Source: Butyrivibrio sp. (GTDB lineage Bacteria > Bacillota > Clostridia > Lachnospirales > Lachnospiraceae). From it: DNA of 44,484 nucleotides. Of the stretch, positions 32,994 through 41,390 are shown one piece after another. Made by a program: the position numbers and the translations under genes. The stretch is taken from contig JAKVKH010000030.1 of assembly GCA_022486625.1 (NCBI GenBank), positions 1-44,484 on the forward strand. Reading direction: 5' to 3'. The notes beneath the pieces are model-generated. The model did no database searches. It saw nothing but the letters and a program-made list of their open reading frames with translations, and was not told where the DNA came from. Each line of letters opens with the position of its first letter. Position 1 is the first letter of the stretch.

Positions 32994-33034
32994 AAAATGC
33001 CTTTCGGAACCTGTTTCATTCCGAAAGGCATTTT
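32994..33034. terminator. Bidirectional terminator between MATE and DUF1284 genes
   Basis: A perfect 16-bp stem AAAATGCCTTTCGGAA (32994-33009) / TTCCGAAAGGCATTTT (33019-33034) has a 9-nt loop, with A/T tracts on both sides. It serves the two convergent operons. Confidence 0.95.
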
Positions 33035-33042
33035 AATACAGT

Positions 33043-33459
33043 TCATTTCAATGCATCCACTGCCGCAATATACTTCTCATAGCTGCAAAGGCCCTGTCTG
33101 TACCATTCACAACGGCCACAGGAACCTTCAAAGATCTCCTGTGTCATGCGGTCACGAACCGCTTTCCAGAGCTGCATGGAATCATATTCCCTGCCGGCTT
33201 CAAGCTGCAATGCTGTCAGCAGTCTCTCATCCTTGGTCTGTACATGATTGCGGTCCAGACTGCACCGGGCAGCTTCGCCTGCCTCCTGTACCAGATTCGG
33301 ACAGGACGCACAGATTTCATCAGGGTCTGTCTGCAGGCAGACTTTGCAGCCGCGTTTCAGCTCCGCTGCCTTCTGATCCATATTCTGCACAAATGCATCA
33401 CTGTAGCCGTGCCCGCAGTAAAGCGGCACACACAGAAGATGATGAACTCTCAGTCTCAA
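33043..33459 (-). CDS. DUF1284-like cysteine-rich protein
   Basis: 138 residues with the DUF1284 start LRVHHLLCVPLYCGHGYSDAF and eight further cysteines grouped as CKVC, CASC and CGRCEW...C, suggesting metal or Fe-S binding. The function is unknown. No ATG is available: TTG at 33459 lies in TTGA, overlapping the bioY stop by 4 nt, with AGGA about 8 nt upstream. Translational coupling to bioY is therefore likely, and a link to biotin supply is a reasonable inference. It ends at the bidirectional terminator. Confidence 0.85.
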   Translation of the reverse strand: MRLRVHHLLCVPLYCGHGYSDAFVQNMDQKAAELKRGCKVCLQTDPDEICASCPNLVQEAGEAARCSLDRNHVQTKDERLLTALQLEAGREYDSMQLWKAVRDRMTQEIFEGSCGRCEWYRQGLCSYEKYIAAVDALK

Positions 33460-34019
33460 TCCAGAAGTCCTGCCTTTGCCAGTCTCTTACGAAGAACTCC
33501 GCCGATGATATATGCCAGCAGTACAGATAAAATATCCTTGATCAGATAAGGAGCACTTACCAGCAGAAATGATTCCACAAATCCGGATGCTGCAACCACC
33601 ATGAACTGCAGGATTCCAAGAATGTGACATGCAGCAACGCCTGCAATGCCGAGTCCCATTTTAAACACATAGTTTTTTCTGGTCTCACCGATTGCACAGC
33701 AGAGCGCCAGGATAAAGAAGCCCCAGATGAAACCGCCGGAATAGGAAACAAGTGCCTGCGGGCCGCCGGAGAGTCCTGCAAATACCGGAACCCCGCAGAC
33801 GCCGAGAAGAACATATACGAGCATGGTCATCAGACCTTTTTTTCTGCCGAGGAACACACCGATCAGTGCAACGCCAAACGTCTGCATGGTCATCGGCACA
33901 CCTGTCGGTGACGGAACCTGAATCTGAGACAGAATGCCCAGAATTGCTGCAAACATGCCAATAAGTACAATATCAACTGTTTTGATCTTTGATGAAGCCT
34001 TTACCTTACCTTCTGCCAT
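33456..34019 (-). CDS. bioY: Biotin transporter BioY (ECF S component)
   Basis: 187-residue substrate-binding membrane subunit of an energy-coupling-factor transporter, with six helices. The BioY signatures are present: SQIQVPSPTGVPMTMQTFGVALIGVFLGRKKG, LLGVCGVPVFAGLSGG and SGGFIWGF. The shared ECF ATPase and T subunits are not in this window. GGAGG lies 9 nt before the ATG at 34019. A promoter lies 35 bp upstream. The gene indicates biotin uptake. Confidence 0.95.
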   Translation of the reverse strand: MAEGKVKASSKIKTVDIVLIGMFAAILGILSQIQVPSPTGVPMTMQTFGVALIGVFLGRKKGLMTMLVYVLLGVCGVPVFAGLSGGPQALVSYSGGFIWGFFILALCCAIGETRKNYVFKMGLGIAGVAACHILGILQFMVVAASGFVESFLLVSAPYLIKDILSVLLAYIIGGVLRKRLAKAGLLD

Positions 34020-34053
34020 TACCTTTTTCCTCCATAATTTTTATGCTTTTGTC

Positions 34054-34082
34054 ATCATAACACAGCGGCATGATCAGAACAA
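34054..34082 (-). promoter_or_regulatory. Putative bioY promoter
   Basis: Minus-strand TTGTTC (34082-34077) and TATGAT (34059-34054) with a 17-bp spacer. A clear BirA operator is not recognised. Confidence 0.55.
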
Positions 34083-34122
34083 GGCATCCCCTTTTCACAT
34101 TCGCAGATGATAAATCTGCCCC

Positions 34123-34151
34123 TTGTTTTTTATTTTATATGTGCTTATAAT
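34123..34151 (+). promoter_or_regulatory. Promoter of the riboflavin operon
   Basis: TTGTTT (34123-34128) and a perfect TATAAT (34146-34151) with a 17-bp spacer place the start about 10 nt before the FMN riboswitch. Confidence 0.8.
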
Positions 34152-34168
34152 GTGGTCAACTTAATAAG

Positions 34169-34276
34169 ATCTTCAGGGCAGGGTGCAATTCCCTACCGGT
34201 GGTAAAGCCCACGAGCCGCAAGGCATGACTTGGTGAAACTCCAAGGCCGACAGTACAGTCTGGATAAAAGAAGATG
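34169..34276 (+). promoter_or_regulatory. FMN riboswitch (RFN element)
   Basis: All conserved blocks are present in order: ATCTTCAGGGCAGGGTG, AATTCCCTACCGGTGGT, AAGCCCACGAGCC, the variable hairpin region, then GGCCGACAGT, AGTCTGGAT and the closing AGAAGAT. FMN binding is expected to favour the downstream terminators and switch off ribD-ribE-ribBA-ribH. Confidence 0.97.
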
Positions 34277-34332
34277 TTTGAAACAAACAAAAGAAACGGC
34301 AATGCTTTTTCTTTATGTCTGTATGATTAATT

Positions 34333-34368
34333 GCTCTGGAATTATTTCTGATTCCGGAGCTTTTTTTA
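34333..34368 (+). terminator. First intrinsic terminator after the FMN riboswitch
   Basis: GCTCTGGAAT (34333-34342) / ATTCCGGAGC (34351-34360), 10 bp with one wobble, is followed by TTTTTTT. This is the expected expression platform of the riboswitch. Confidence 0.88.
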
Positions 34369-34408
34369 TTTCACAGACACAGGAAAACGTACGCTGTTTC
34401 TGCGTCAG

Positions 34409-34440
34409 ATGCCCTGGGAAAAATTCCCGGGGCATTTTTT
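34409..34440 (+). terminator. Second intrinsic terminator before ribD
   Basis: ATGCCCTGGGAA (34409-34420) / TTCCCGGGGCAT (34423-34434) with a very short loop is followed by TTTTTT. It lies 41 bp after the first terminator and 48 bp before ribD, so transcription must pass two terminators. Confidence 0.85.
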
Positions 34441-34488
34441 ATATCAGGACCTGCAAAGCGGGCTCCTGTCAGACAGAAAGGAACTGGC

Positions 34489-35598
34489 ATGAATGACTGT
34501 GAATACATGAAACTCGCACTGGAACTTGCCGCACGCGGAACGGGGCATGTCGCCCCCAATCCCCTTGTCGGCGCACTGATTGTAAAGAATAACCGCATCA
34601 TCGGTGAAGGCTGGCATGCAAAATATGGAGAAGCACATGCCGAACGCAGTGCAATTGCTTCGCTTAATGAATCTGCGGACGGCGCCACCATGTACGTGAC
34701 GCTTGAACCCTGCTGCCATACCGGCAAACAGCCGCCCTGCACGGATGCCATCCTCTCCTGCGGCATCCGCCGCGTTGTCATCGGCTGCACGGACCCGAAC
34801 CCGCTTGTTGCAGGCCGGGGAATCCGGATTCTGCAGGAACACGGGATCGAAGTCACAACGGATGTCTGCCGCGATGAATGTACCGCGATGAATCAGGTCT
34901 TTTTTCACTACATCCGGACCGGTCTGCCCTATGTGATCATGAAATACGGAATGACCATGGATGGAAAGACTGCCTCCCGTACCGGTGCCTCAAAATGGAT
35001 CACGGGGGAAACTGCAAGAACGCATGTCCATACTCTGCGCGGCAGATACACTGCCATCATGACCGGTGTCGGAACCATTCTTTCTGATGATCCGCAGCTG
35101 ACCTGCAGAATTCCCGGCGGATATCCTGACCCGATCCGGATCATCTGTGACAGCAGTCTGCGAACCCCGCTGACTGCAAATGTCATCAAACAGGCGCAAA
35201 GCGCACGAACCATTATCGCCACATGTACAAAAGACATTTCACTGATCGGCACCTATCTCTCTGCCGGGTGCGAAATCTGGCAGATGCCGCAAAAAGGCGG
35301 CCATGTCGATCTGCAGGCGCTGTGTCGCAGAGCCGGCAGCAATCAGATCGACAGCATCCTGCTCGAAGGCGGAAGCACTTTGAACTGGTCCGCACTTGAA
35401 AGCGGCATTGTCAATAAAGTCATGGCCTATATCTCACCCCTTCTGATGGGCGGTGCGGAAGCCCTGACTCCCGCAGGGGGAACCGGTTTTCCTGATCCTG
35501 CCAGCGGATTACGACTCCAAAACTGCCGCATGACGCCGATCGGCGAAGACTTTCTGATGGAAGGAGAAATCGCATCCGATGTTTACCGGAATCATTGA
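34489..35598 (+). CDS. ribD: Bifunctional diaminohydroxyphosphoribosylaminopyrimidine deaminase / 5-amino-6-(5-phosphoribosylamino)uracil reductase
   Basis: Carries out the second and third steps of riboflavin synthesis. 369 residues. The N-terminal cytidine-deaminase-like domain has the zinc site H50AE52 and PCCHTGKQPPC (C75, C84). The C-terminal reductase domain from about 148 has MKYGMTMDGKTA, a TGVGTILSDDPQLT block and LLEGGSTLN. AAAGGAACTGGC provides the ribosome site before ATG at 34489. First gene of the riboflavin operon; its end overlaps ribE by 20 bp. Confidence 0.97.
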   Translation: MNDCEYMKLALELAARGTGHVAPNPLVGALIVKNNRIIGEGWHAKYGEAHAERSAIASLNESADGATMYVTLEPCCHTGKQPPCTDAILSCGIRRVVIGCTDPNPLVAGRGIRILQEHGIEVTTDVCRDECTAMNQVFFHYIRTGLPYVIMKYGMTMDGKTASRTGASKWITGETARTHVHTLRGRYTAIMTGVGTILSDDPQLTCRIPGGYPDPIRIICDSSLRTPLTANVIKQAQSARTIIATCTKDISLIGTYLSAGCEIWQMPQKGGHVDLQALCRRAGSNQIDSILLEGGSTLNWSALESGIVNKVMAYISPLLMGGAEALTPAGGTGFPDPASGLRLQNCRMTPIGEDFLMEGEIASDVYRNH

Positions 35599-36232
35599 AG
35601 AAACAGGTCAGACCGTCTTTTTGAAAAAAGCCGCCGTTTCCGCCGCCATCCGCATCCGGGCAGATCTCATCACACAGGACCTTCGGACCGGCGACAGCGT
35701 TGCCGTAAACGGGGTCTGCCTGACGGTTACTGACACGAAGCGCGGCTTCTTCGACGCTGATGTCATGCATGAAACGCTGCAGAAATCCGCACTCGGAAAT
35801 CTGCGTGACGGCATGCCGGTCAATCTGGAACGGGCAATGCCCATGAATGGCAGATTCGGCGGACATATCGTAACCGGGCACACAGACGGAACCGGGCACA
35901 TCACCGGAATCCGGCAGGACGAAAACGCCGTGTGGTATCAGATTTCCACATCGCCTGAAATTCTCCGGCGCATTGTCTGCAAGGGTTCCATCACGGTTGA
36001 CGGCGTCAGCCTGACGGTCGCCGGCCTGACGGATCATTTTTTCACCGTGTCCGTTATCCCGCATACCCGCGCACAGACCATTTTCAAGACCTACGAAACC
36101 GGCACCGAAGTCAATCTTGAAAACGATCTGATTGTCAGATACATTGAAAAATACATGACTGTCCGAACACCTTCCGTGCAAACGCAGGATAACCGGATCA
36201 GCCGTGCATACCTTGAAAGGAATGGATTTTAA
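35579..36232 (+). CDS. ribE: Riboflavin synthase alpha chain
   Basis: Dismutates two molecules of 6,7-dimethyl-8-ribityllumazine to riboflavin and the pyrimidine precursor. 217 residues built as two lumazine-binding beta-barrels. The first starts with the invariant [19 protein letters not shown] in the first half corresponds to DGVSLTVAG in the second, and [12 protein letters not shown] lies at the junction. A C-terminal helix mediates trimer formation in homologues. Translation is coupled to ribD by the 20-bp overlap. Confidence 0.96.
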   Translation: MFTGIIEETGQTVFLKKAAVSAAIRIRADLITQDLRTGDSVAVNGVCLTVTDTKRGFFDADVMHETLQKSALGNLRDGMPVNLERAMPMNGRFGGHIVTGHTDGTGHITGIRQDENAVWYQISTSPEILRRIVCKGSITVDGVSLTVAGLTDHFFTVSVIPHTRAQTIFKTYETGTEVNLENDLIVRYIEKYMTVRTPSVQTQDNRISRAYLERNGF

Positions 36233-36233
36233 T

Positions 36234-37424
36234 ATGAATACTGTACAGGAAGCACTCGAAGAACTCAGAAACGGACGTGTCATCATGGTCACCGATGACC
36301 CGGACAGGGAAAACGAAGGAGATTTCATCTGCGCCGCAGAATCCGCCACAACCGAAAATGTCAATTTCATGGCAACACACGGCAGGGGACTGATCTGCAT
36401 GCCCATGTCTGCTGAATATGTCACGAAGCTCAGGCTCCCACAGATGGTTGCAGACAACGGTGACAACCATGAAACTGCCTTCACCGTTTCCATTGATCAT
36501 ATCAGCACTGCAACGGGCATCTCCGCAGAGGAACGGGGAATCACTGCCAGAAACTGCGTCCTGGATGATGCCGGACCGGAAGATTTCAGGAGACCCGGAC
36601 ATATGTTTCCTCTTCTATCCAGAAAAAACGGTGTGCTGGAGCGGGCCGGTCACACGGAAGCAACCGTTGACCTCTGCCGTCTGGCGGGTCTGAAGGAATG
36701 CGGCCTGTGCTGTGAAATCATGGGGGATGACGGCAAAATGCTGCGTCAGGGCGCGCTCCGGGCATTGGCCAAAACCCATCACCTGTGTCTCATCTCCATC
36801 AAAGCCCTGCAGGACTACCGGAAACAATATGAAAAACTCATCCGGCGCGTTACCGTCACAAAGCTTCCGACCAGATACGGCAACTTCACTGCTTACGGAT
36901 ATGTGAACACTCTGAACGAAGAGCATCACATTGCGCTTGTCAAAGGTGACCTCGGAGACGGTCAGAACGTGCTGTGCAGAGTCCATTCGGAATGCCTGAC
37001 CGGTGATGCCTTCGGCTCCCTTCGCTGCGACTGCGGCCAGCAGCTGGCGATGGCCATGACACAGATTGAAGCAGAAGGACGCGGCGTACTTCTGTATATG
37101 CGTCAGGAAGGGCGCGGCATCGGGCTGATCAACAAGCTGCGCGCCTATGAACTGCAGGAACAGGGACTTGACACCATGGAAGCCAACCTGCGGCTCGGTT
37201 TCGCCGCGGATGAACGGGAGTATTATATCGGCGCACAGATCCTGCAGGATCTGGGGATTCACAGCCTGCGTCTTCTGACCAACAATCCGGACAAGGTCTA
37301 CCAGCTGGGCGCCTATGGCATGGAAATTCTGGAACGCGTACCGATCCAGATGAAGGCAACCGTCTATGATCTCGCCTACCTGAGGACCAAGCAGAAAAAA
37401 ATGGGACATATCCTGAATTACTGA
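36234..37424 (+). CDS. ribBA: Bifunctional 3,4-dihydroxy-2-butanone-4-phosphate synthase / GTP cyclohydrolase II
   Basis: Supplies both precursors of riboflavin. 396 residues. The N-terminal RibB half has [11 protein letters not shown] (21-31), [11 protein letters not shown] and RAGHTEA (137-143). The C-terminal RibA half has the zinc cysteines C254, C265 and C267 ([18 protein letters not shown]) and RQEGRGIGL (290-298). The start at 36234 is preferred; an upstream ATG sits on the AAAGGA ribosome site. It follows ribE by 1 bp and precedes ribH by 33 bp. Confidence 0.97.
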   Translation: MNTVQEALEELRNGRVIMVTDDPDRENEGDFICAAESATTENVNFMATHGRGLICMPMSAEYVTKLRLPQMVADNGDNHETAFTVSIDHISTATGISAEERGITARNCVLDDAGPEDFRRPGHMFPLLSRKNGVLERAGHTEATVDLCRLAGLKECGLCCEIMGDDGKMLRQGALRALAKTHHLCLISIKALQDYRKQYEKLIRRVTVTKLPTRYGNFTAYGYVNTLNEEHHIALVKGDLGDGQNVLCRVHSECLTGDAFGSLRCDCGQQLAMAMTQIEAEGRGVLLYMRQEGRGIGLINKLRAYELQEQGLDTMEANLRLGFAADEREYYIGAQILQDLGIHSLRLLTNNPDKVYQLGAYGMEILERVPIQMKATVYDLAYLRTKQKKMGHILNY

Positions 37425-37457
37425 TCAGAACACCTCAAAAAAGAAATGGAGAAAAAA

Positions 37458-37925
37458 ATGAGTACATTTGAAGGAAAAATTATTGCAGAAAATATCCGCA
37501 TCGGAATCGTCGTTGCCCGTTTTAATGAATTTATCACTTCCAGACTGCTGGGCGGCGCCATGGACGGATTACTGCGTCACGATGTGAAGGAAGAACAGAT
37601 CGACGTCGCATGGGTCCCCGGTGCCTTTGAAATCCCGCTCATTGCTGCTAAAATGGCCGGAAGCGGAAAATATGATGCCGTCATCTGTCTCGGCGCCGTC
37701 ATCCGCGGCAGCACCAGTCACTATGACTATGTCTGTAACGAGGTATCAAAAGGCGTTGCGGCCGCGGGCCTTGGCAGCGGCATTCCGGTTATGTTCGGCG
37801 TACTTACCACAGAGAATATCGAGCAGGCCATCGAGCGGGCAGGGACCAAAGCCGGAAACAAGGGTTACGACTGCGCGCTTGGCGCACTTGAGATGGTAAA
37901 CCTGATTCGCGGCATGGCACTGTAA
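37458..37925 (+). CDS. ribH: 6,7-dimethyl-8-ribityllumazine synthase
   Basis: Condenses the RibB product with the pyrimidine to give the lumazine substrate of RibE. 155 residues. The family segments are [14 protein letters not shown] (21-34), [10 protein letters not shown] (52-61), [15 protein letters not shown] with the catalytic H88, and [14 protein letters not shown] at 37458 with GGAG 7 nt upstream is preferred over an ATG 12 bp earlier. It is the last gene of the riboflavin operon; no T-tailed terminator follows, only the inverted repeat at the tRNA-Pro promoter. Confidence 0.97.
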   Translation: MSTFEGKIIAENIRIGIVVARFNEFITSRLLGGAMDGLLRHDVKEEQIDVAWVPGAFEIPLIAAKMAGSGKYDAVICLGAVIRGSTSHYDYVCNEVSKGVAAAGLGSGIPVMFGVLTTENIEQAIERAGTKAGNKGYDCALGALEMVNLIRGMAL

Positions 37926-37960
37926 CCTCTGAAGAAGAAAAAAGACAAAAAATCCGAAAA

Positions 37961-38005
37961 ATATATTTGAGGGGGTTGACAATCCCCCCAAATATATTGT
38001 ATCAT
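37961..38005 (+). promoter_or_regulatory. tRNA-Pro promoter with its -35 in the loop of a long inverted repeat
   Basis: TTGACA (37976-37981) and TATCAT (38000-38005) with an 18-bp spacer form a good promoter. The -35 lies in the 8-nt loop of a 14-bp inverted repeat: ATATATTTGAGGGGG (37961-37975, one bulged A) against CCCCCCAAATATAT (37984-37997). The repeat lacks a T-tail, so it resembles an operator more than a terminator for ribH. Confidence 0.65.
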
Positions 38006-38096
38006 CATTGTTGCTGCTGAAAGTCGCAACGAAGTTTCGAAAGACGGTGGCAAACTCGAAAGGTATTCGCAAGAGTCCTTTCGTTTATATATAAAT

Positions 38097-38170
38097 CGAA
38101 GCGTGGCTCAGTTTGGTAGAGCGCTGCGTTCGGGACGCAGAGGTCGCCCGTTCGAATCGGGTCGCTTCGA
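38097..38170 (+). tRNA. tRNA-Pro (CGG), integration site of the adjacent element
   Basis: Complete cloverleaf: acceptor CGAAGCG/CGCTTCG with discriminator A, D-arm with GGCTCAGTTTGGTAGAGC, anticodon loop TTCGGGA in a CTGCG/CGCAG stem, and T-arm GCCCGTTCGAATCGGGT. CCA is not encoded. A CGAAAGG...CCTTTCG hairpin lies in its leader (38057-38083). A tyrosine integrase gene follows directly, so the tRNA 3' half (about 38150-38170) is the probable attachment core; the matching repeat would lie beyond the window. Confidence 0.97.
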
Positions 38171-38190
38171 CACATAGTTTCATTTTTCAG

Positions 38191-38227
38191 AAACCCTACA
38201 AATTCAACGTTTGTAGGGTTTTTTTTT
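38191..38227 (+). terminator. Intrinsic terminator after tRNA-Pro
   Basis: AAACCCTACAAA (38191-38202) / TTTGTAGGGTTT (38210-38221) is a perfect 12-bp stem followed by a T-run. Confidence 0.93.
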
Positions 38228-38297
38228 GGTTTCTGTATGAATCCTATATAGGTAATATATAGTTGCAATATAGGATATTTTTCTACAAAAGCAGAAA

Positions 38298-38361
38298 TTC
38301 TGTCCCACAAATTGCTGTTTTCTGTCCCACGAAAAAATGCAAACAAAAATCTGCATTTTTT
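38298..38361. promoter_or_regulatory. Direct repeats and AT hairpin upstream of the integrase gene
   Basis: TTCTGTCCCAC is repeated exactly at 38298-38308 and 38320-38330, 22 bp apart (two helical turns). These resemble arm-type integrase sites or repressor operators. AAAAAATGCA / TGCATTTTTT (about 38332-38361) forms a hairpin that could terminate or attenuate transcription into int. Confidence 0.5.
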
Positions 38362-38427
38362 CAAATCACTTTTTTCCATAACTTCTATGAGAAAAAAAAC
38401 TATATCAACTCTATGGAGGTATTACCT

Positions 38428-39570
38428 ATGGAAAAATTACCAAGTGGATCATTCAGGATCTGTAAACGTATGCAATTAATCAATGGTAATCGCAGGAAAT
38501 TTTCTGCGACCGGAAAAACCGAACACGAAGCCGCGGTAAATCTGCAGGATAAAATTAATTATGCTAATAATCGCATCAGATTTGGCGATGCTCTGGATCG
38601 GGGAGATGTCAGATTATTTGATGCGATTACGGATAAACTGAACAGTGACAAGACTACTATCCTTGATGGTAAGGAACGCCCCAAGCGTGACAGCAGCATC
38701 GCCCGAGATCGTAACTCCTACAAAAATCAAATCGAGCCATTTGTTGCGATAAACAAGCCAATTAAGGATCTGATGCCAACCGATATTGCAAAATGGTATG
38801 ATTGGATTAATGCCCAAAAAAAGGCAAACGGTCATCCGCTTGCTGCAGATAGCAAAAATCGTGCGCTGTCACTCTTAAAAAGTGTTATTGACACCTACTG
38901 TGCCCGCACAATGCAGGTATCCCCAATGGCTGGGTATCACTATTGGCACCGCAAAAAAAGAACTGACCTTACGCAATCTGCCCTAACTCAAACCGAGTGC
39001 AAAAAACTTATTGCATACTGTCATGAGCATCCTTCCAAAAACGAAGATATCATTCTGCTGATTCTCGCAATCTATTGCCGTCCGGGCGAAGCTCTGGCGC
39101 TTAAGGTTAAAGATTATGATCCCGATGAACACACCCTGTATATTAATCGTACTGTCATTAACCATAGCCAGCTGTCTGAGGATGGACGAACAAAAACGCC
39201 CGACTCGCTGAGGCATATCACATTACCGCAAGCAGCACAGGATATCATCATAAAATATTGCGACGGTAAAAAGCCTGATGATTTACTGTTCCAAAATACC
39301 TCACACGGCTGTATGGACGAGTGCGATTTTAACCACCATTTTAAGCGTGTATTAAAAAAATGCGGCATAAAAAAAGATCTGCATGCACATAATCTACGCA
39401 CCACAGGTATCTCCATTGCACAATTTCTGGGAGCTGATGTAAAAGGAGTATCCAAAAATGCCGGACATTCATCGATTGAGACAACGCAGCAGATATACAC
39501 AGCAATTTATCAGGAGTGTAAACAACAGGCCGTTAATGTTATGGATAATTTTCTCGCCGATAATTTTTAA
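38428..39570 (+). CDS. int: Tyrosine site-specific integrase
   Basis: Catalyses insertion and excision of the element at tRNA-Pro. 380 residues: an N-terminal arm-binding-like region, a core-binding SAM-like domain (about 60-165) and a catalytic domain. The active-site residues are R218 (YCRPGEALAL), K256 (RTKTPDSLRHI), H321-x-x-R324 (HNLRTTG), H347 (GHSS) and the nucleophile Y357 (QQIYTAIY). GGAGG lies 8 nt before ATG at 38428; the frame remains open upstream through the repeats but without homology. It is oriented away from the tRNA. Confidence 0.95.
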   Translation: MEKLPSGSFRICKRMQLINGNRRKFSATGKTEHEAAVNLQDKINYANNRIRFGDALDRGDVRLFDAITDKLNSDKTTILDGKERPKRDSSIARDRNSYKNQIEPFVAINKPIKDLMPTDIAKWYDWINAQKKANGHPLAADSKNRALSLLKSVIDTYCARTMQVSPMAGYHYWHRKKRTDLTQSALTQTECKKLIAYCHEHPSKNEDIILLILAIYCRPGEALALKVKDYDPDEHTLYINRTVINHSQLSEDGRTKTPDSLRHITLPQAAQDIIIKYCDGKKPDDLLFQNTSHGCMDECDFNHHFKRVLKKCGIKKDLHAHNLRTTGISIAQFLGADVKGVSKNAGHSSIETTQQIYTAIYQECKQQAVNVMDNFLADNF

Positions 39571-39645
39571 TGTATCCATTCAAATTGCACACTTTTTCTT
39601 TTGCTTTTTTTCCATAATACATATGAGCAAAGGAGGCTCATACAA

Positions 39646-39837
39646 ATGAGTAAACTGGCAAAAGGAAGCGCAATTTTAGAAGTAACATATCCCAAAGAGA
39701 TCTATCAGACACTGCGTGATCGCGCTGCAGCAGAGGGAACATCTGTATCTGCACTTGCAAAACATCTGATCACAATGGGATATCAACAGACTTATCACAG
39801 CGATATTATCCCCACAAAAACCGAAATGCAGGAATAA
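39646..39837 (+). CDS. Small ribbon-helix-helix (CopG/Arc-like) protein
   Basis: 63 residues. A short beta strand (AILEVTYPKEIY) is followed by two helices (QTLRDRAAAEG, SVSALAKHLITMGYQ), the pattern of ribbon-helix-helix DNA-binding proteins. AAAGGAGG lies 9 nt before the ATG at 39646. Its position between integrase and relaxase genes suggests a regulator of integration or of the mob operon, or an excisionase-like function; the choice is inference. A bidirectional terminator follows. Confidence 0.75.
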   Translation: MSKLAKGSAILEVTYPKEIYQTLRDRAAAEGTSVSALAKHLITMGYQQTYHSDIIPTKTEMQE

Positions 39838-39863
39838 AAAAGAGAGGTTACCCTCTCTTTTTT
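39836..39863. terminator. Bidirectional terminator between the RHH and relaxase genes
   Basis: AAAAAAGAGAGG-TTAC-CCTCTCTTTTTT, a 12-bp stem with A/T tails on both sides, lies between convergent genes. Confidence 0.9.
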
Positions 39864-39869
39864 ATTGGA

Positions 39870-41390
39870 TTACATTCGCAATTTTTTATCAACCTGCATT
39901 GCTATATTCATTGCTATATTATTACTTTTTGAAATCCCAGATTCAATCTGCAGGATCTGTTTTTCTGTCATTCCTTTTATCTTCTTTTTTAGTGATAAAT
40001 TGAAATCATTTGTTCTGTCTTGCAATAATGCTGTAAATTTTTTTTGAAACGCTGATGCATCCGGCTCTTGTATCATGGCTAGCTGCTCCTGATACTGCAT
40101 CGATGCCTCCTGCTCGCTTTTAATCGCTTCGGACAGATTTGATTTTAACTTCCCTATTTTTTCCATCTCATCCAGACAATTTATATATTCAGCCTTAACT
40201 TTCGCACTATCAGGATATCCATTACGTCTGATGATCTGGTCAATATCACTCTGTATCGCATTCATTTCTGATTTTTCTGATCTGATGATTTTATTTATTC
40301 GGTTCGCCCGCAATGGGTGATAACCTCCAATGCTCTCTTTTTGTTTTATTAACTGCAAAATTTTATCTTGGCATCCTGCGATTTTCTTGTCTACTTCATT
40401 GAGCCTTGACATTAGACATTGTATTTTCCTCACATCGTTCCGGGCATACTGCGCCTGATATCCATTCAGTTCTTCTTCTGCCGCAAGTTTTACACATGTG
40501 GCAGATACATTATTTTCCCACAGATCTGCTGCATCGATTGCCATCTGTTGTATGTTACGTTCCCGCGTATTCGCATCGAAAATATGCAACAATCCATCTT
40601 TGGATAAATCCAAGCCAGTTATTTTTCCCATTCTGCAATTCCGTATCCTTTGTCCATCTTTATTCACATATGTTACATATTTATGATGCTCATCCCATAT
40701 TGTTGTCCATCCGCTGCCAAGCATATCAGCAGCAAACTCCTCCTTACTGCATGCCATTTTTGTTGCCTTGACAATTGCTTTTGCACAGTCAGCAACATAA
40801 CTTTTTATTTCTCCGTTTTGCGCCTTTTGTATTATCTGGTATAAATTTTTATCCCATGCCGCTTTAACATCAATATCTATACGCGTACCGTTATAATGCA
40901 TCCCTTTCATCGGGACTGATAATTTTGCGCGTTGGCAGAGTGTATTGCATAATTGCTTTGCATTTTCCAGATCCTGCTTTTTCCAGTGGAGTTTTTGCCC
41001 ATCCAAATACGACACTGTATTAATGACAAAATGGTTGTGCAAATGATCCCTGTCTATATGTGTCACAATCAGTACCTGTTGCTCAGGCCATATTTTTTCT
41101 GCCAACCTGACCCCAAGCATATGTACCTGCTCTGGTGTTGATTCGCCTGGCGGAAATGACTGTACTGCATGCATATATTGTCTGCCGCTATCTTTGCGAT
41201 ATAATTTTTTTATCCGACAGAAATCAAGATATATGCTATCTGCATCCATTGCTTGATCATCAACCTCAAAATCTCCAATACCACTGATCAGATTTTGCTC
41301 TGTTTTTTTATCCTGCAAAACATATCGCAAAACTCCTTTTAGTGCTGCATGCCCTGCAGCGCTTGTATTAATGATCTTAAAGATTGCCAT
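39870..41390 (-). CDS. MobP-type relaxase / mobilization protein
   Basis: Nicks oriT and pilots DNA transfer. 506 residues. The N-terminal relaxase domain has YVLQDKKTE near 23-31 (Y23 a possible nucleophile), the HAVQSFPPGE segment, and the metal motif THIDRDHLHNHFVIN (H111, H116, H118, H120). The C-terminal half is a long charged coiled-coil region (about 320-460). ATG at 41390 has GGAGG 10 nt upstream. It overlaps the MobC-like gene by 52 bp, an operon arrangement usual for mob modules. Confidence 0.92.
   Translation of the reverse strand: MAIFKIINTSAAGHAALKGVLRYVLQDKKTEQNLISGIGDFEVDDQAMDADSIYLDFCRIKKLYRKDSGRQYMHAVQSFPPGESTPEQVHMLGVRLAEKIWPEQQVLIVTHIDRDHLHNHFVINTVSYLDGQKLHWKKQDLENAKQLCNTLCQRAKLSVPMKGMHYNGTRIDIDVKAAWDKNLYQIIQKAQNGEIKSYVADCAKAIVKATKMACSKEEFAADMLGSGWTTIWDEHHKYVTYVNKDGQRIRNCRMGKITGLDLSKDGLLHIFDANTRERNIQQMAIDAADLWENNVSATCVKLAAEEELNGYQAQYARNDVRKIQCLMSRLNEVDKKIAGCQDKILQLIKQKESIGGYHPLRANRINKIIRSEKSEMNAIQSDIDQIIRRNGYPDSAKVKAEYINCLDEMEKIGKLKSNLSEAIKSEQEASMQYQEQLAMIQEPDASAFQKKFTALLQDRTNDFNLSLKKKIKGMTEKQILQIESGISKSNNIAMNIAMQVDKKLRM

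Noticed and set aside
35420..36493. 357-codon minus-strand frame opposite ribE/ribBA
   Set aside because: Antisense to two certain riboflavin genes, with no ribosome site and no family resemblance.
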